DNA of 64,000 nucleotides from Firm-04 sp045628085 (GTDB lineage Bacteria > Bacillota > Clostridia > Oscillospirales > Ruminococcaceae). Location: assembly GCA_045628085.1 (NCBI GenBank), contig JAZQOZ010000023.1, forward strand, positions 1-64,000. Direction: 5' to 3'. The translations under genes and the position numbers were made by a program. The notes below the pieces were generated by a model that ran no database searches, was not told the origin of the DNA, and saw nothing but the letters and a program-made list of their open reading frames with translations. Shown piece by piece: positions 55,842 to 64,000 of this stretch (positions within the stretch are counted from its first letter, which is position 1; each line of letters starts with the position of its first letter).

Positions 55842-58409
55842 ATGAAACAACTGACTGTCGGCATCATGGCGCACGTTGATGCCGGAAAAACAACACTCGC
55901 CGAAGCAATGCTCTTTCACACAGGCGAAATACGGAAACGCGGCAGAGTCGATCACGGCGATTCATGGCTCGATACCAATGATATCGAACGCAGCCGCGGC
56001 ATCACGGTCTTTGCACATCAGGCGTCCCTGACGCTCGGCGATACCGTTATTACTCTGCTTGATACACCCGGACACGTTGATTTCTCCGCAGAGACCGAGC
56101 GCACCATGCAGGTTCTCGATTATGCTGTTCTTGTCATCAGCGGCACAGACGGCGTACAGAGCCATACACGGACACTCTGGAAATTACTCGAACAGTACAG
56201 CGTTCCGGTCATTCTGTTCGTCAATAAAATGGATCTCTCTGACCGGAACGAAACTGCACTTCTTCAGGAATTACAGGGCAGACTGTCTCCAAACTGCGTA
56301 CAGTTCGACAGCGATTATGAATCCGTCTGCGAACATTCTGCTGCTGCGACCGAAGAATTGATGAATACCTATTTTGAAACCGATACGCTGCCGCAGGAAA
56401 TGCTCCGTGATGCGATCGCAGAACGGCATATCTTTCCTGTCTGCTTTGGTGCGGCACGCGATATGAAAGGCTTGGATTCCCTGCTCTATCTGCTTACAGA
56501 TTATACAAATGAACCGCCGCGTTTACCGGAATTCGGTGCGCAGGTATTCAAAATCTCTGCCGATGCAAAAGGAAACCGCCTGACGTATCTCAAACTGCGC
56601 GGCGGTACACTGCACAATCGGGATGAGGTGCATTATATCGGCGCAGATCATACAGAATATACCGAAAAAATCACCGGAATCCGTTTTTATTCCGGCGCAA
56701 AATATATTTCTGCGGAAGAAGCAGAAGTCGGCGCTGTCTGCGCTGTCACGGGACTTTCATCAGCGTATGCCGGATGCGGGATCGGATACTGTGAGGATTC
56801 ACAGACGGCACTTCTGACTCCGGTCATGCGTTATCGTGTCCTGCTGCCGGACACAGTTCTGCCGCAGGAGGCAATGAACCATTTTCAGACACTGGAAGCG
56901 GAAGATCCGCAGCTTCATGTCGAATGGGATGCACGCAGCCGCACGATCTATGTGCAGCTTATGGGCGCTGTGCAGCTCGAAGTGCTGACGAATCTGATCG
57001 CAGCCCGTTATGGATATGATGTGGAATTTGACAGCGGTGCTGTCACCTACCGCGAAACGATCGCGGAAACTGTTGAAGGTGTCGGGCATTATGAGCCGCT
57101 GCGCCATTATGCCGAGGTGCATCTGCTCATGGAACCGCTGCCGCAGGGAAGCGGTCTGCAATTCGGTACGCGCTGCTCCGAGGATGTTCTCGACCGAAAC
57201 TGGCAGCGTTTGATATTGACGCATTTGCAGGAGAAAACACATATCGGCGCACTGACCGGCAGTCCCATCACCGATATGAAGATCACGCTGGTCAGCGGAA
57301 AAGCACATCTGAAACATACAGAGGGCGGAGATTTCCGGCAGGCAACTTACCGCGCAGTGCGGCAGGGACTTCGCTCTGCTGAGAGCATTCTGCTCGAACC
57401 GTATTACGATTTTACGCTTGAACTGCCGTCAGAATGTGTCGGGCGTGCGATGACGGATATCCAGCAGCGTGCCGGACAGTTTGAACCGCCGGAAATGCTC
57501 GGTGATACTGCCGTTCTGACGGGCAGCGCTCCGGTCGCGGCGTTCAATGACTATGCCACAGAAGTATTAAGCTATACAAAGGGCAGAGGCGCACTCTCCC
57601 TGACCGTTTCCGGATACCGCCGATGCCATGATCCGGAAGAAGTAATCGAAAAGATCGGCTATGATGCAGACAGTGACCTCGACAACAGCGCAGATTCGGT
57701 CTTTTGTTCACACGGCGCAGGCTTTCTGGTCAACTGGCAGGAAGTACCGCTCGCCATGCATCTGCCGGCAGTTCTGCCGCATCGCTATGATTTTCCGGAG
57801 GAGGAGATCCAGCCGGAATACAGCCCGAAAGCCGGTTCATACCCCGATGCAGGCGATGATGAACTCATGGCGATCTATGAACGCACCTACGGCAAGATCA
57901 ACCGTGACAAGCCGAAAACCATGCGCCGCAATAAAACCGCGGAGCTGATGGAAGGCAGCGTGAAAGTACCTGCACCGCCCGAAAAGGAATATCTGCTCGT
58001 GGACGGTTACAATATCATTTTCGCGTGGGATTCGCTGAAAGCACTCGCAAAAGACAGTCTGGAATTTGCGCGCGACCGCCTGCTGAATATTCTGCAAAAT
58101 TATCAGGGATACCGCAAATGCGAAGTGATACTCGTCTTTGATGCATATAAGATCAAAGGTCACGGCACTGAGATCGAACAGCAGGGCGGTGTCAGCGTGG
58201 TCTATACAAAAGAAGCGGAAACTGCCGATTCCTATATTGAGCGCGTTTCCAAACAGCTTCTCAAAAATAACCGTGTGCGCGTTGCAACTTCCGATGCGCT
58301 TGAACAGCTTATCATTCTCGGAAACGGCGCAATGCGCATTTCAGCACGGGAATTTGAAGCGGAAATTCGTGCGGCGGAACAGGAGATCCGCGCATTGATC
58401 GGAGGATAA
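55842..58409 (+). CDS. TetM-like translational GTPase fused to Rae1/YacP-type NYN ribonuclease
   Basis: 855 residues. N-terminal GTPase of the ribosomal-protection group: G1 AHVDAGKTT (10-18), RSRGIT (50-55), DTPGH (74-78), NKMD (128-131). Domains III-V follow and align with TetM (SAPVAAFNDYATEVLSYTKG in place of its ARCIQEYRSDL region). After a linker, ~716-855 is a NYN domain: LLVDGYNIIFAW (Asp721), VILVFDAYK, KEAETADSYIE, RVATSDALEQ, closely like B. subtilis YacP/Rae1, a ribosome-associated endonuclease. ATG 55842 (GAGGTG six bases before) is preferred to GTG 55833. Role inferred: release or cleavage of stalled mRNA on ribosomes, or drug protection. Confidence 0.9.
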   Translation: MKQLTVGIMAHVDAGKTTLAEAMLFHTGEIRKRGRVDHGDSWLDTNDIERSRGITVFAHQASLTLGDTVITLLDTPGHVDFSAETERTMQVLDYAVLVISGTDGVQSHTRTLWKLLEQYSVPVILFVNKMDLSDRNETALLQELQGRLSPNCVQFDSDYESVCEHSAAATEELMNTYFETDTLPQEMLRDAIAERHIFPVCFGAARDMKGLDSLLYLLTDYTNEPPRLPEFGAQVFKISADAKGNRLTYLKLRGGTLHNRDEVHYIGADHTEYTEKITGIRFYSGAKYISAEEAEVGAVCAVTGLSSAYAGCGIGYCEDSQTALLTPVMRYRVLLPDTVLPQEAMNHFQTLEAEDPQLHVEWDARSRTIYVQLMGAVQLEVLTNLIAARYGYDVEFDSGAVTYRETIAETVEGVGHYEPLRHYAEVHLLMEPLPQGSGLQFGTRCSEDVLDRNWQRLILTHLQEKTHIGALTGSPITDMKITLVSGKAHLKHTEGGDFRQATYRAVRQGLRSAESILLEPYYDFTLELPSECVGRAMTDIQQRAGQFEPPEMLGDTAVLTGSAPVAAFNDYATEVLSYTKGRGALSLTVSGYRRCHDPEEVIEKIGYDADSDLDNSADSVFCSHGAGFLVNWQEVPLAMHLPAVLPHRYDFPEEEIQPEYSPKAGSYPDAGDDELMAIYERTYGKINRDKPKTMRRNKTAELMEGSVKVPAPPEKEYLLVDGYNIIFAWDSLKALAKDSLEFARDRLLNILQNYQGYRKCEVILVFDAYKIKGHGTEIEQQGGVSVVYTKEAETADSYIERVSKQLLKNNRVRVATSDALEQLIILGNGAMRISAREFEAEIRAAEQEIRALIGG

Positions 58410-58413
58410 GCAA

Positions 58414-58902
58414 ATGGCTGAATTACCGGATGGCATGGAACTACAGCGCGTCTATTATCACGCAGAACAGACACAATGCATGACTTATTACCGTATCGCC
58501 GGCAATTTTGATCCGGATGATATCACAAAATATCTGCGTCTTGCGCCGGAAAGTGTACGGCGCATCGGCGATGTCCGCAGCAACGGTGTTCCCTATGATT
58601 ACGCAAGCTGGCGGTTCGGCACGGTCAAAAGTCACCGGCTCGATACCGCAAATCAGATGATGCAGACCATTGATGAACTGATCACAAAAGCAGATCTGCT
58701 CCGCAAGATCAAACTGACCTATGATGCTTCTCTGACACTCGTTGTCGTACCGCTTGTACGCTATGATGAACCGACTCCGATGCTTGCCCCGTCACCTGCC
58801 GTCATGCGTTTCTGTATGGAAACAGGTACGGAAATTGATATTGACCTCTATGTTGCCTGTCCCGATGAAATGACAGGTACAGAACAAAATGAACATGAAT
58901 AA
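58414..58902 (+). CDS. DUF4279 protein
   Basis: 162 residues. YYRIAGNFDPDDITKYLRLA, then ASWRFGT and SPAVMRFCMETGTEIDIDLY match DUF4279, a small alpha/beta family with frequent toxin-immunity-like neighbours but no proven function. Four bases after the fusion gene and 17 before RNase Z, so in the same operon. Confidence 0.85.
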   Translation: MAELPDGMELQRVYYHAEQTQCMTYYRIAGNFDPDDITKYLRLAPESVRRIGDVRSNGVPYDYASWRFGTVKSHRLDTANQMMQTIDELITKADLLRKIKLTYDASLTLVVVPLVRYDEPTPMLAPSPAVMRFCMETGTEIDIDLYVACPDEMTGTEQNEHE

Positions 58903-58919
58903 CAATAGGAGTGACATAT

Positions 58920-59828
58920 ATGATTGATATTTCTCTGCTCGGCACCGGCGGAACGATGCCGATGAAAAGCCGATGGCTGACAAGCTGTCTGATCCGCAAT
59001 GAAGGACACGGCGTTCTGATTGACTGCGGCGAGGGCACACAAATTGCTTTGAAATGTGCAGGCCGTTCCGTTCAAAAGCTCGATCTGCTGCTGTTCACGC
59101 ATTATCATGCCGATCATATCAGCGGACTGCCCGGACTGCTGCTGTCAATGGGACTGGAAGGACGTACTGAACCGCTGATGATCTGCGGTCCGCGCGGTCT
59201 GATCCCGACAGTCGAGGGCTTGCGCGTGATCGCACCGGAACTTCCTTTCTCACTGGAATTTACAGAACTCACTGAGCCGGTTCAGACACTTCATTTCGCC
59301 GGAATGGAGATCACGGCATTTGCCGTTTCCCATACGCTCCCCTGCTACGGTTTCCGGATGCACCTGCCGCGTATCGGCAAATTTGATCCGGAACGCGCAA
59401 AAGCTGCCGGTATTCCGATGCGTGCATGGGGACTGCTCCAGAAACAGGATACTGTTGAAATGGACGGCGTGACCTATTATCAGTCACAGGTACTCGGTGA
59501 GCCGCGCCGCGGTCTGACTGTCACCTACTGCACTGATACGCGCCCCGTTCCGGCAATTACAAAATATGCAGACGATGCCGATCTGCTGATCCTCGAAGGA
59601 ATGTACGGCGAACCGGAAAAACTCGATAAAGCGCTCGAAACCAAACACATGATGTTCACCGAAGCGGCTGAGATCGCAAAAGATGCCGGAGCGCATCAGC
59701 TCTGGCTGACACATTTTTCACCGTCACTGCCGAATCCTGCCGACTATCTGCCGCTTGCACGGTCGATCTTTCCGGATACAGTCTGTCCGACGGACGGTCA
59801 GTCTGTTGATTTGCAGTTTACAGATTAA
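58920..59828 (+). CDS. rnz: Ribonuclease Z
   Basis: 302 residues. Endonuclease that removes the 3' trailer of tRNA precursors. Metallo-beta-lactamase fold with HYHADHISGLPG, GTGGTMP near the start, and the later Asp/His ligands in LILEGMY and LTHFSP. ATG 58920 with AGGAG eight bases upstream is preferred to GTG 58911. Directly before cca, whose product completes the same tRNA ends. Confidence 0.95.
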   Translation: MIDISLLGTGGTMPMKSRWLTSCLIRNEGHGVLIDCGEGTQIALKCAGRSVQKLDLLLFTHYHADHISGLPGLLLSMGLEGRTEPLMICGPRGLIPTVEGLRVIAPELPFSLEFTELTEPVQTLHFAGMEITAFAVSHTLPCYGFRMHLPRIGKFDPERAKAAGIPMRAWGLLQKQDTVEMDGVTYYQSQVLGEPRRGLTVTYCTDTRPVPAITKYADDADLLILEGMYGEPEKLDKALETKHMMFTEAAEIAKDAGAHQLWLTHFSPSLPNPADYLPLARSIFPDTVCPTDGQSVDLQFTD

Positions 59829-59854
59829 AACTGAAACATTATAAAGGAACAACT

Positions 59855-61195
59855 ATGAATCAGCTTAACATAACACCGCCTGCTTCTGTTCAAACCGCAC
59901 TGAATATGCTCTGCGGTGCAGGCTATGAAGCATTTATCGTCGGGGGCTGCGTGCGCGATGCGCTGCGCGGTGCAGAGCCGCATGACTGGGACTGCACGAC
60001 CAATGCCAAGCCCGATGAGATCTGCGCCTGTTTCCGCGATTTTCATGTGATTGAAACGGGTTTGCAGCACGGCACAGTCACGGTTGTGATCGAACATTTC
60101 CCGATTGAAATTACCACATACCGCATTGACGGTGTCTATGCCGATCACCGCAGACCGGATTCCGTCACCTTTACCGATTCGCTGACCGATGATCTCGCAC
60201 GCCGCGATTTTACAGTCAATGCAATGGCATATCATCCGGAGCGCGGTCTGATTGATCCATACGGCGGTGCAGACGATCTACAGGCGAAAATCATTCGCTG
60301 TGTCGGCAGTCCGCATGACCGTTTCGATGAAGACGGTCTGCGTATTCTGCGTGCGATGCGCTTTGCATCTGTACTGGATTTTACGATCGAAAAGGATACC
60401 GCAGATGCCGTTCATACACAAAAAACGCTCCTGCATCATATTTCTGCGGAACGAATCGACACCGAATTGACAAAGCTGCTCTGCGGAATCGGTGCGGAGC
60501 GTGTTCTGACAGATTTTTCGGATGTGCTGTTCACTGTTCTGCCGGAGCTTGAACCAATGCACGACTTCGATCAGCAGAATCCGCACCATGATTACGATGT
60601 CTATGCGCATACGCTGAAAGCTGTCGCAGCTTGTCCGCCGGAACCGATCCTGCGCTGGGCGGCATTGCTGCATGATTCCGGCAAGCCCCATACCTTTACG
60701 AAAGATGAACGCGGCGGTCATTTTTACGGTCACGCCGCTGTATCAAAGGAAATTGCACGGCGTGCGCTCAATGCAATGAAATGTGACCGCAAGCGCCATG
60801 ACCGCGTGATACTGCTTGTTGAAAAGCATGATATGGTCATGAACGGAACGGCGAAACAGCTCAAACGCATCGTCCGGCAGATCGGTGACGAAGCCGCCGA
60901 ACAGCTTTTGCTGCTGCATAAGGCGGATGTGACCGCGCAGGCTGCCTGTCACCGTGCGGAACGCATCGAAGAATCCGACCGTTTACTGCAAATGCTCGCA
61001 GAACTGCGTGCTGAAAATGCCTGCATGAGCCTGAAACAGCTTGCCGTCACGGGCGGTGATCTGCTTGCGGCCGGCATTCCGCAGAGCAAGACGATCGGTG
61101 AAACGCTGAACCGTCTGCTTGAATCGGTCATTGAGGGCGATTTGCCGAATGAACATGATGCGCTGCTTGCTGCCGCAAAAAAATTTATCGAATAA
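59855..61195 (+). CDS. cca: CCA tRNA nucleotidyltransferase with HD domain
   Basis: 446 residues. Adds CCA to tRNA 3' ends. Nucleotidyltransferase head with FIVGGCVRDALRG and the catalytic Asp pair in HDWDCTT, RRDFTVNAMAY, ERxxxE helix ISAERIDTELTKLL, then an HD domain (ALLHDSGKPHTFT, GHAAVSKEI). AAAGGA upstream. Twenty-six bases after rnz. Confidence 0.96.
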   Translation: MNQLNITPPASVQTALNMLCGAGYEAFIVGGCVRDALRGAEPHDWDCTTNAKPDEICACFRDFHVIETGLQHGTVTVVIEHFPIEITTYRIDGVYADHRRPDSVTFTDSLTDDLARRDFTVNAMAYHPERGLIDPYGGADDLQAKIIRCVGSPHDRFDEDGLRILRAMRFASVLDFTIEKDTADAVHTQKTLLHHISAERIDTELTKLLCGIGAERVLTDFSDVLFTVLPELEPMHDFDQQNPHHDYDVYAHTLKAVAACPPEPILRWAALLHDSGKPHTFTKDERGGHFYGHAAVSKEIARRALNAMKCDRKRHDRVILLVEKHDMVMNGTAKQLKRIVRQIGDEAAEQLLLLHKADVTAQAACHRAERIEESDRLLQMLAELRAENACMSLKQLAVTGGDLLAAGIPQSKTIGETLNRLLESVIEGDLPNEHDALLAAAKKFIE

Positions 61196-61198
61196 AAG

Positions 61199-61238
61199 AA
61201 CCGCTTCTGTCAGATTCCAAACGTGACAGAAGCGGTTT
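61199..61238. terminator. Bidirectional terminator after cca
   Basis: AACCGCTTCTGTCA / TGACAGAAGCGGTT, about 15 pairs; T-rich on both sides. Confidence 0.9.
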
Positions 61239-61322
61239 CTATTGATAAAAACGATTTCAGACAGTGCCCTGAAAAACTGCGATTTTTCGGGATAAACCGA
61301 GTATAACTTTTATTACATCATC
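61239..61322. other. Short convergent spacer
   Basis: Nothing recognised beyond the terminator. Confidence 0.3.
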
Positions 61323-63779
61323 TTATTCGACAGCGCGTATCTGCTCGACAAGCGATTCTTTCTGCATCGTGCGCAGCGGAATCACCGATGCGGCAAATGC
61401 ACAGATAAACGCAACGGCAGCCGCGATCCAGATTCTGATAAACGGCGTTGACAGCAGGAACATAAGCTCTTTCGTTTTCATGCTCATATCCATAGAACGC
61501 ATAAACGCATTTGTACCGAACAACAACAGACCGCAGAGCAATGATGCGGCAATCGCCGCCCAGAGCGCAAATTGCAGACATTCGATCGCTGCGATACCGT
61601 ACATCTGTCCGCGTGTCATGCCGGAACACTGCATTGCCGCAAACTCGCGTTTCCGGTTCAGAATGCCCGTAGATACGATATTTACCATGTTGACAACCGC
61701 AATCAGCGCAACCATCACAAGCAGGAACATCAAGCCGATATGAACCGCAGAAAGTACTGTCCTGATCTGCTTATTCGGCGTATACATATCAAAAATGATA
61801 TGAACCGGCGCTTCTTCATACATCAGATCTTCCGAACCTTCAAAAATGCCGAATATCTCCGAATGATCTTTCAGGAACGCCTTTGCCGCCTCATAATCCT
61901 CATCATGTGCAAGCTGACAGTTGATATTGCTCATCCAGTATTTATCCCAAATACCGAATTTTTCCCAGTCACCGCTGCGCCATGTATCCTCTGTCAATAG
62001 AATATAACGGATCCTATCCTGTTTCAGCGTATCCAGAGTACCTGCCGCTTCCATTTCGGCATATTCATCTTCCGTATATTGATCTATCGTGCCGATGATC
62101 GGGTATGTGACGGTTTCATCAAGGATCTCATAGAATACTGCGTTCTCCATGTTTTCTCTGTCATACCGATTTTGACTGATATGATGACAGTTGCCGCGCA
62201 TTTCTGCCTGATAACGTAAAATTTCTGCATCATCTGACTGTTCCTTTTTTTCTTCATTCAGAATCTCCAGACCTTTTTCATAGCGTTTGTCATATTCTTC
62301 CCGCGTGATCTCATGATGATTCTGAATATCGACTTTCAGTTCATCCGTCTGATACTTCTCCAATGCATAACGATTGCCGCACATCAGCGCACCGCCGGAT
62401 GCTGTCAGTTCATCATAGCTGATATCCGTTTTTTCCGCAACACGCTGATAATCAGCCCGATTCACATAATAGATCACGAAGTTCTCATTTGACTGCTTTG
62501 TATTTTCCGCATGAATACCGCCGGTCAACGAAACATTATGCTGAATATTGGTGAAATATCCGGAATCTTCGAGCATTTTGATGCCCTTTGCAACATCCTC
62601 CGGTGACTGCATAACCGCATCCGGCTTCATATCCACCCACATTTCAAAATCCGACTTTACCGTTCCAAGATCATCTTCATATTGCATCACCTCGGTCAGA
62701 ATTTGTTCTGCCATCGTGATGAGCGAGGATACTGTTGCAAAGAGCAGCATGGAAATCGTCAGCGAAAGCACCGTGATGGCAAAACGCTTGCGGCTGCGGC
62801 GTGCATTTCTCGATGCGACCTTGCCCTTCCAGCCAAAGAACAGCGAAAGCAGCGTATGCTTCTTCACCTTTGTGACGGTCTTGGCGCGTGCCGTGATTGC
62901 CTGAACCGGTGTCATTCTGATCACGCGCATTCCGGTGCCGTATGCCGAGAAAAATACCCAGCCGATGCCGACAATTCCGGCGATCGCCGTCAGCAGCGGT
63001 TTGATATGAAAATGCACAACTTTTCCGATCTGCGCCGATGTCATGAATGCCTCTGCAATACCGGTCGCAAGAATCATCTTGTATGCGGCAAAACTCAGCA
63101 GCAGACCAAGCCCGATACCGAGCGGAACACCGACCAAAGACAGATACATTCCCTCGACCGTCATGATTCGGACGATCTGTTTCGGCGTTGCACCGACAGA
63201 CTGCAAAACACCGAACTGCCGTTCGCGCTCCTTTGACGATACCTCAAATGCCGTATCAATGACCAGACGCAGCGCAAATGCAAACAAGAGCAAATACATG
63301 GCAAAAACAGCGACTGTGCAGGTCATTGCGTATTTGCCTTTCAGATCGATCTGATCGTATGTCATCAGGTTCTGATTGATGCGAAAGCCCTGCGGAGCAC
63401 CGTAAGGCGAGTATGATGCATTCAGCCCGATATGGTCGATCATATTCTGAAAAAACGCTGTATCATCGTCAATATACGTGCTGAACATGACCTGCGCCTG
63501 ATAGGAATTGCCCATACCCTTATTTTCGATTATTTCAACACTTTCGACCTGATTCATGTGCCGGATCTCCGCAGCCTGCTCCTTCGTGACATCCTCAAAC
63601 ATCACATGATACGGCTCAATTTCATACGAATAATCGCGCATGATTCCGAGAACCGTGGAAAACGCCGAGGAAAGCATGACCATAAGTGCAAGCGCGATGA
63701 TAATACTGCAAATCGTCAGCAGCGAATGCCGTTTCTGCGAAAAGATATAGCGCCGCGCAAGCATGGATTCAAATTTCAT
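61323..63779 (-). CDS. FtsX/MacB-type ABC transporter permease
   Basis: 818 residues. N-terminal helix (ICSIIIALALMVMLSSAFST), a first extracytoplasmic part, three helices with FGVLQSVGATPKQIVRIM (coupling helix), a second block with a long charged extracytoplasmic domain (~370-660) and three final helices with LNRKREFAAMQCSGM. Like BceB/MacB-type permeases it should mechanically couple to the following ATPase, exporting or disassembling an envelope-active compound. ATG 63779 is preferred over 63788. Weak ribosome site (AAGGCGGTG). Confidence 0.88.
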   Translation of the reverse strand: MKFESMLARRYIFSQKRHSLLTICSIIIALALMVMLSSAFSTVLGIMRDYSYEIEPYHVMFEDVTKEQAAEIRHMNQVESVEIIENKGMGNSYQAQVMFSTYIDDDTAFFQNMIDHIGLNASYSPYGAPQGFRINQNLMTYDQIDLKGKYAMTCTVAVFAMYLLLFAFALRLVIDTAFEVSSKERERQFGVLQSVGATPKQIVRIMTVEGMYLSLVGVPLGIGLGLLLSFAAYKMILATGIAEAFMTSAQIGKVVHFHIKPLLTAIAGIVGIGWVFFSAYGTGMRVIRMTPVQAITARAKTVTKVKKHTLLSLFFGWKGKVASRNARRSRKRFAITVLSLTISMLLFATVSSLITMAEQILTEVMQYEDDLGTVKSDFEMWVDMKPDAVMQSPEDVAKGIKMLEDSGYFTNIQHNVSLTGGIHAENTKQSNENFVIYYVNRADYQRVAEKTDISYDELTASGGALMCGNRYALEKYQTDELKVDIQNHHEITREEYDKRYEKGLEILNEEKKEQSDDAEILRYQAEMRGNCHHISQNRYDRENMENAVFYEILDETVTYPIIGTIDQYTEDEYAEMEAAGTLDTLKQDRIRYILLTEDTWRSGDWEKFGIWDKYWMSNINCQLAHDEDYEAAKAFLKDHSEIFGIFEGSEDLMYEEAPVHIIFDMYTPNKQIRTVLSAVHIGLMFLLVMVALIAVVNMVNIVSTGILNRKREFAAMQCSGMTRGQMYGIAAIECLQFALWAAIAASLLCGLLLFGTNAFMRSMDMSMKTKELMFLLSTPFIRIWIAAAVAFICAFAASVIPLRTMQKESLVEQIRAVE

Positions 63780-63792
63780 TGCGATCACCGCC

Positions 63793-64000
63793 TTACTGTC
63801 CGGTCATAACGTCACGGACAATTTTACCGTCCGCAAGCGTGATCACGCGGTCACATTGCAGCGCAACATTTTCGTCATGCGTAATGATAATCATGGTCTG
63901 GTTGTAGGCGCGGTTGGACTGCCGGAGCAGCGCAATGATCTCAGCGGAATTCCTGCTGTCAAGATTACCGGTCGGCTCATCCGCGAGAATGACAGCCGGC
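63793..64000 (-). CDS. ABC transporter ATPase, C-terminal part (window edge)
   Basis: 69 codons, open to the window end. Walker B and D-loop VILADEPTGNLDS, switch His in IIITHDENVALQ, and the C-terminal ADGKIVRD typical of MacB/LolD ATPases. Stops 13 bases before the permease, the natural ATPase-permease order of this family. No GAF-like domain can be judged since the N-terminus is outside. Confidence 0.93.
   Translation of the reverse strand, partial: PAVILADEPTGNLDSRNSAEIIALLRQSNRAYNQTMIIITHDENVALQCDRVITLADGKIVRDVMTGQ

Noticed and set aside
55842..58409. Acquired tetracycline-resistance gene on a mobile element
   Set aside because: No transposase, integrase or att-like repeats nearby, base use like neighbours, and the NYN fusion and operon setting suggest a resident housekeeping gene.
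1..64000. CRISPR array, rRNA, tRNA, insertion sequence or prophage
   Set aside because: No regularly spaced repeats of CRISPR type, no tRNA/rRNA signature and no transposase or integrase motif were seen on either strand.

Overview
The window looks like a chromosomal segment of a low-GC-phylum anaerobe, most probably a fibre-degrading Ruminococcus (Oscillospiraceae). Evidence: dockerin and cohesin modules of Ruminococcus type, strong Shine-Dalgarno sites with frequent GTG/TTG starts, housekeeping-type TTGACA/TATAAT promoters, an undivided S10-spc-alpha cluster with zinc-type S14, and Firmicute neighbour pairs such as mazG-hup-rqcP and rpsF-ssb-rpsR. Species is not decidable by eye; the moderate GC and cellulosome parts would fit the R. 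champanellensis / R. flavefaciens group (inference).

Layout. 1-4.6 kb: end of a von Willebrand A protein, an unknown gene with trpS, then mazG-hup-rqcP. 4.6-5.9 kb (minus): rpsF-ssb-rpsR behind a structured leader. 6.1-7.7 kb: a MurJ/SpoVB-like flippase. 7.7-13.4 kb (minus): aconitase, isocitrate dehydrogenase, the NADH sensor Rex and a small secreted scaffoldin (cohesin-like modules, BIG2, dockerin), apparently one operon. 13.4-17.6 kb: rpsO and pnp with unusual control DNA, and a WG-repeat lipoprotein. 17.7-34.1 kb: promoter, large leader with attenuator, and 32 genes from rpsJ to rplQ, including secY, adk, map, infA, rpoA and two genes easily missed (rpmD, rpmJ). 34.3-40.9 kb: M23 peptidase, membrane XRE regulator, DegV, MFS carrier, AlkD-like protein, lipoprotein. 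41-41.4 kb: chain of perfect hairpins, likely a dispersed repeat. 41.5-47.9 kb: MacB-like exporter whose ATPase carries an N-terminal GAF-like extension, divergent from an AMP-forming ligase and a frameshifted CAT-like acyltransferase, with a perfect palindrome between them; then a PAP2 phosphatase. 48-53.4 kb: two secreted cellulosome-type proteins (CE3-dockerin-CE15 esterase; lamin-tail/CotH protein with half a dockerin), both behind leader terminators. 53.6-61.2 kb: small membrane protein, DUF896, then an apparent operon: SDR reductase, HD hydrolase, a TetM-like GTPase fused to a Rae1/YacP-type NYN nuclease, DUF4279, RNase Z and CCA-adding enzyme. 61.3-64 kb: a second FtsX/MacB-type exporter, cut by the window edge.

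Most noteworthy: the ribosome-protection-GTPase/Rae1 fusion beside tRNA 3'-end maturation genes; the scaffoldin gene 4 bases behind rex; four GTTCAY repeats at exact 11-base steps next to the rpsO promoter; the long pnp leader hairpin; the 17-base divergent operator; and the GAF-like/ABC fusion. No tRNA, rRNA, CRISPR array, transposase or prophage gene was seen.
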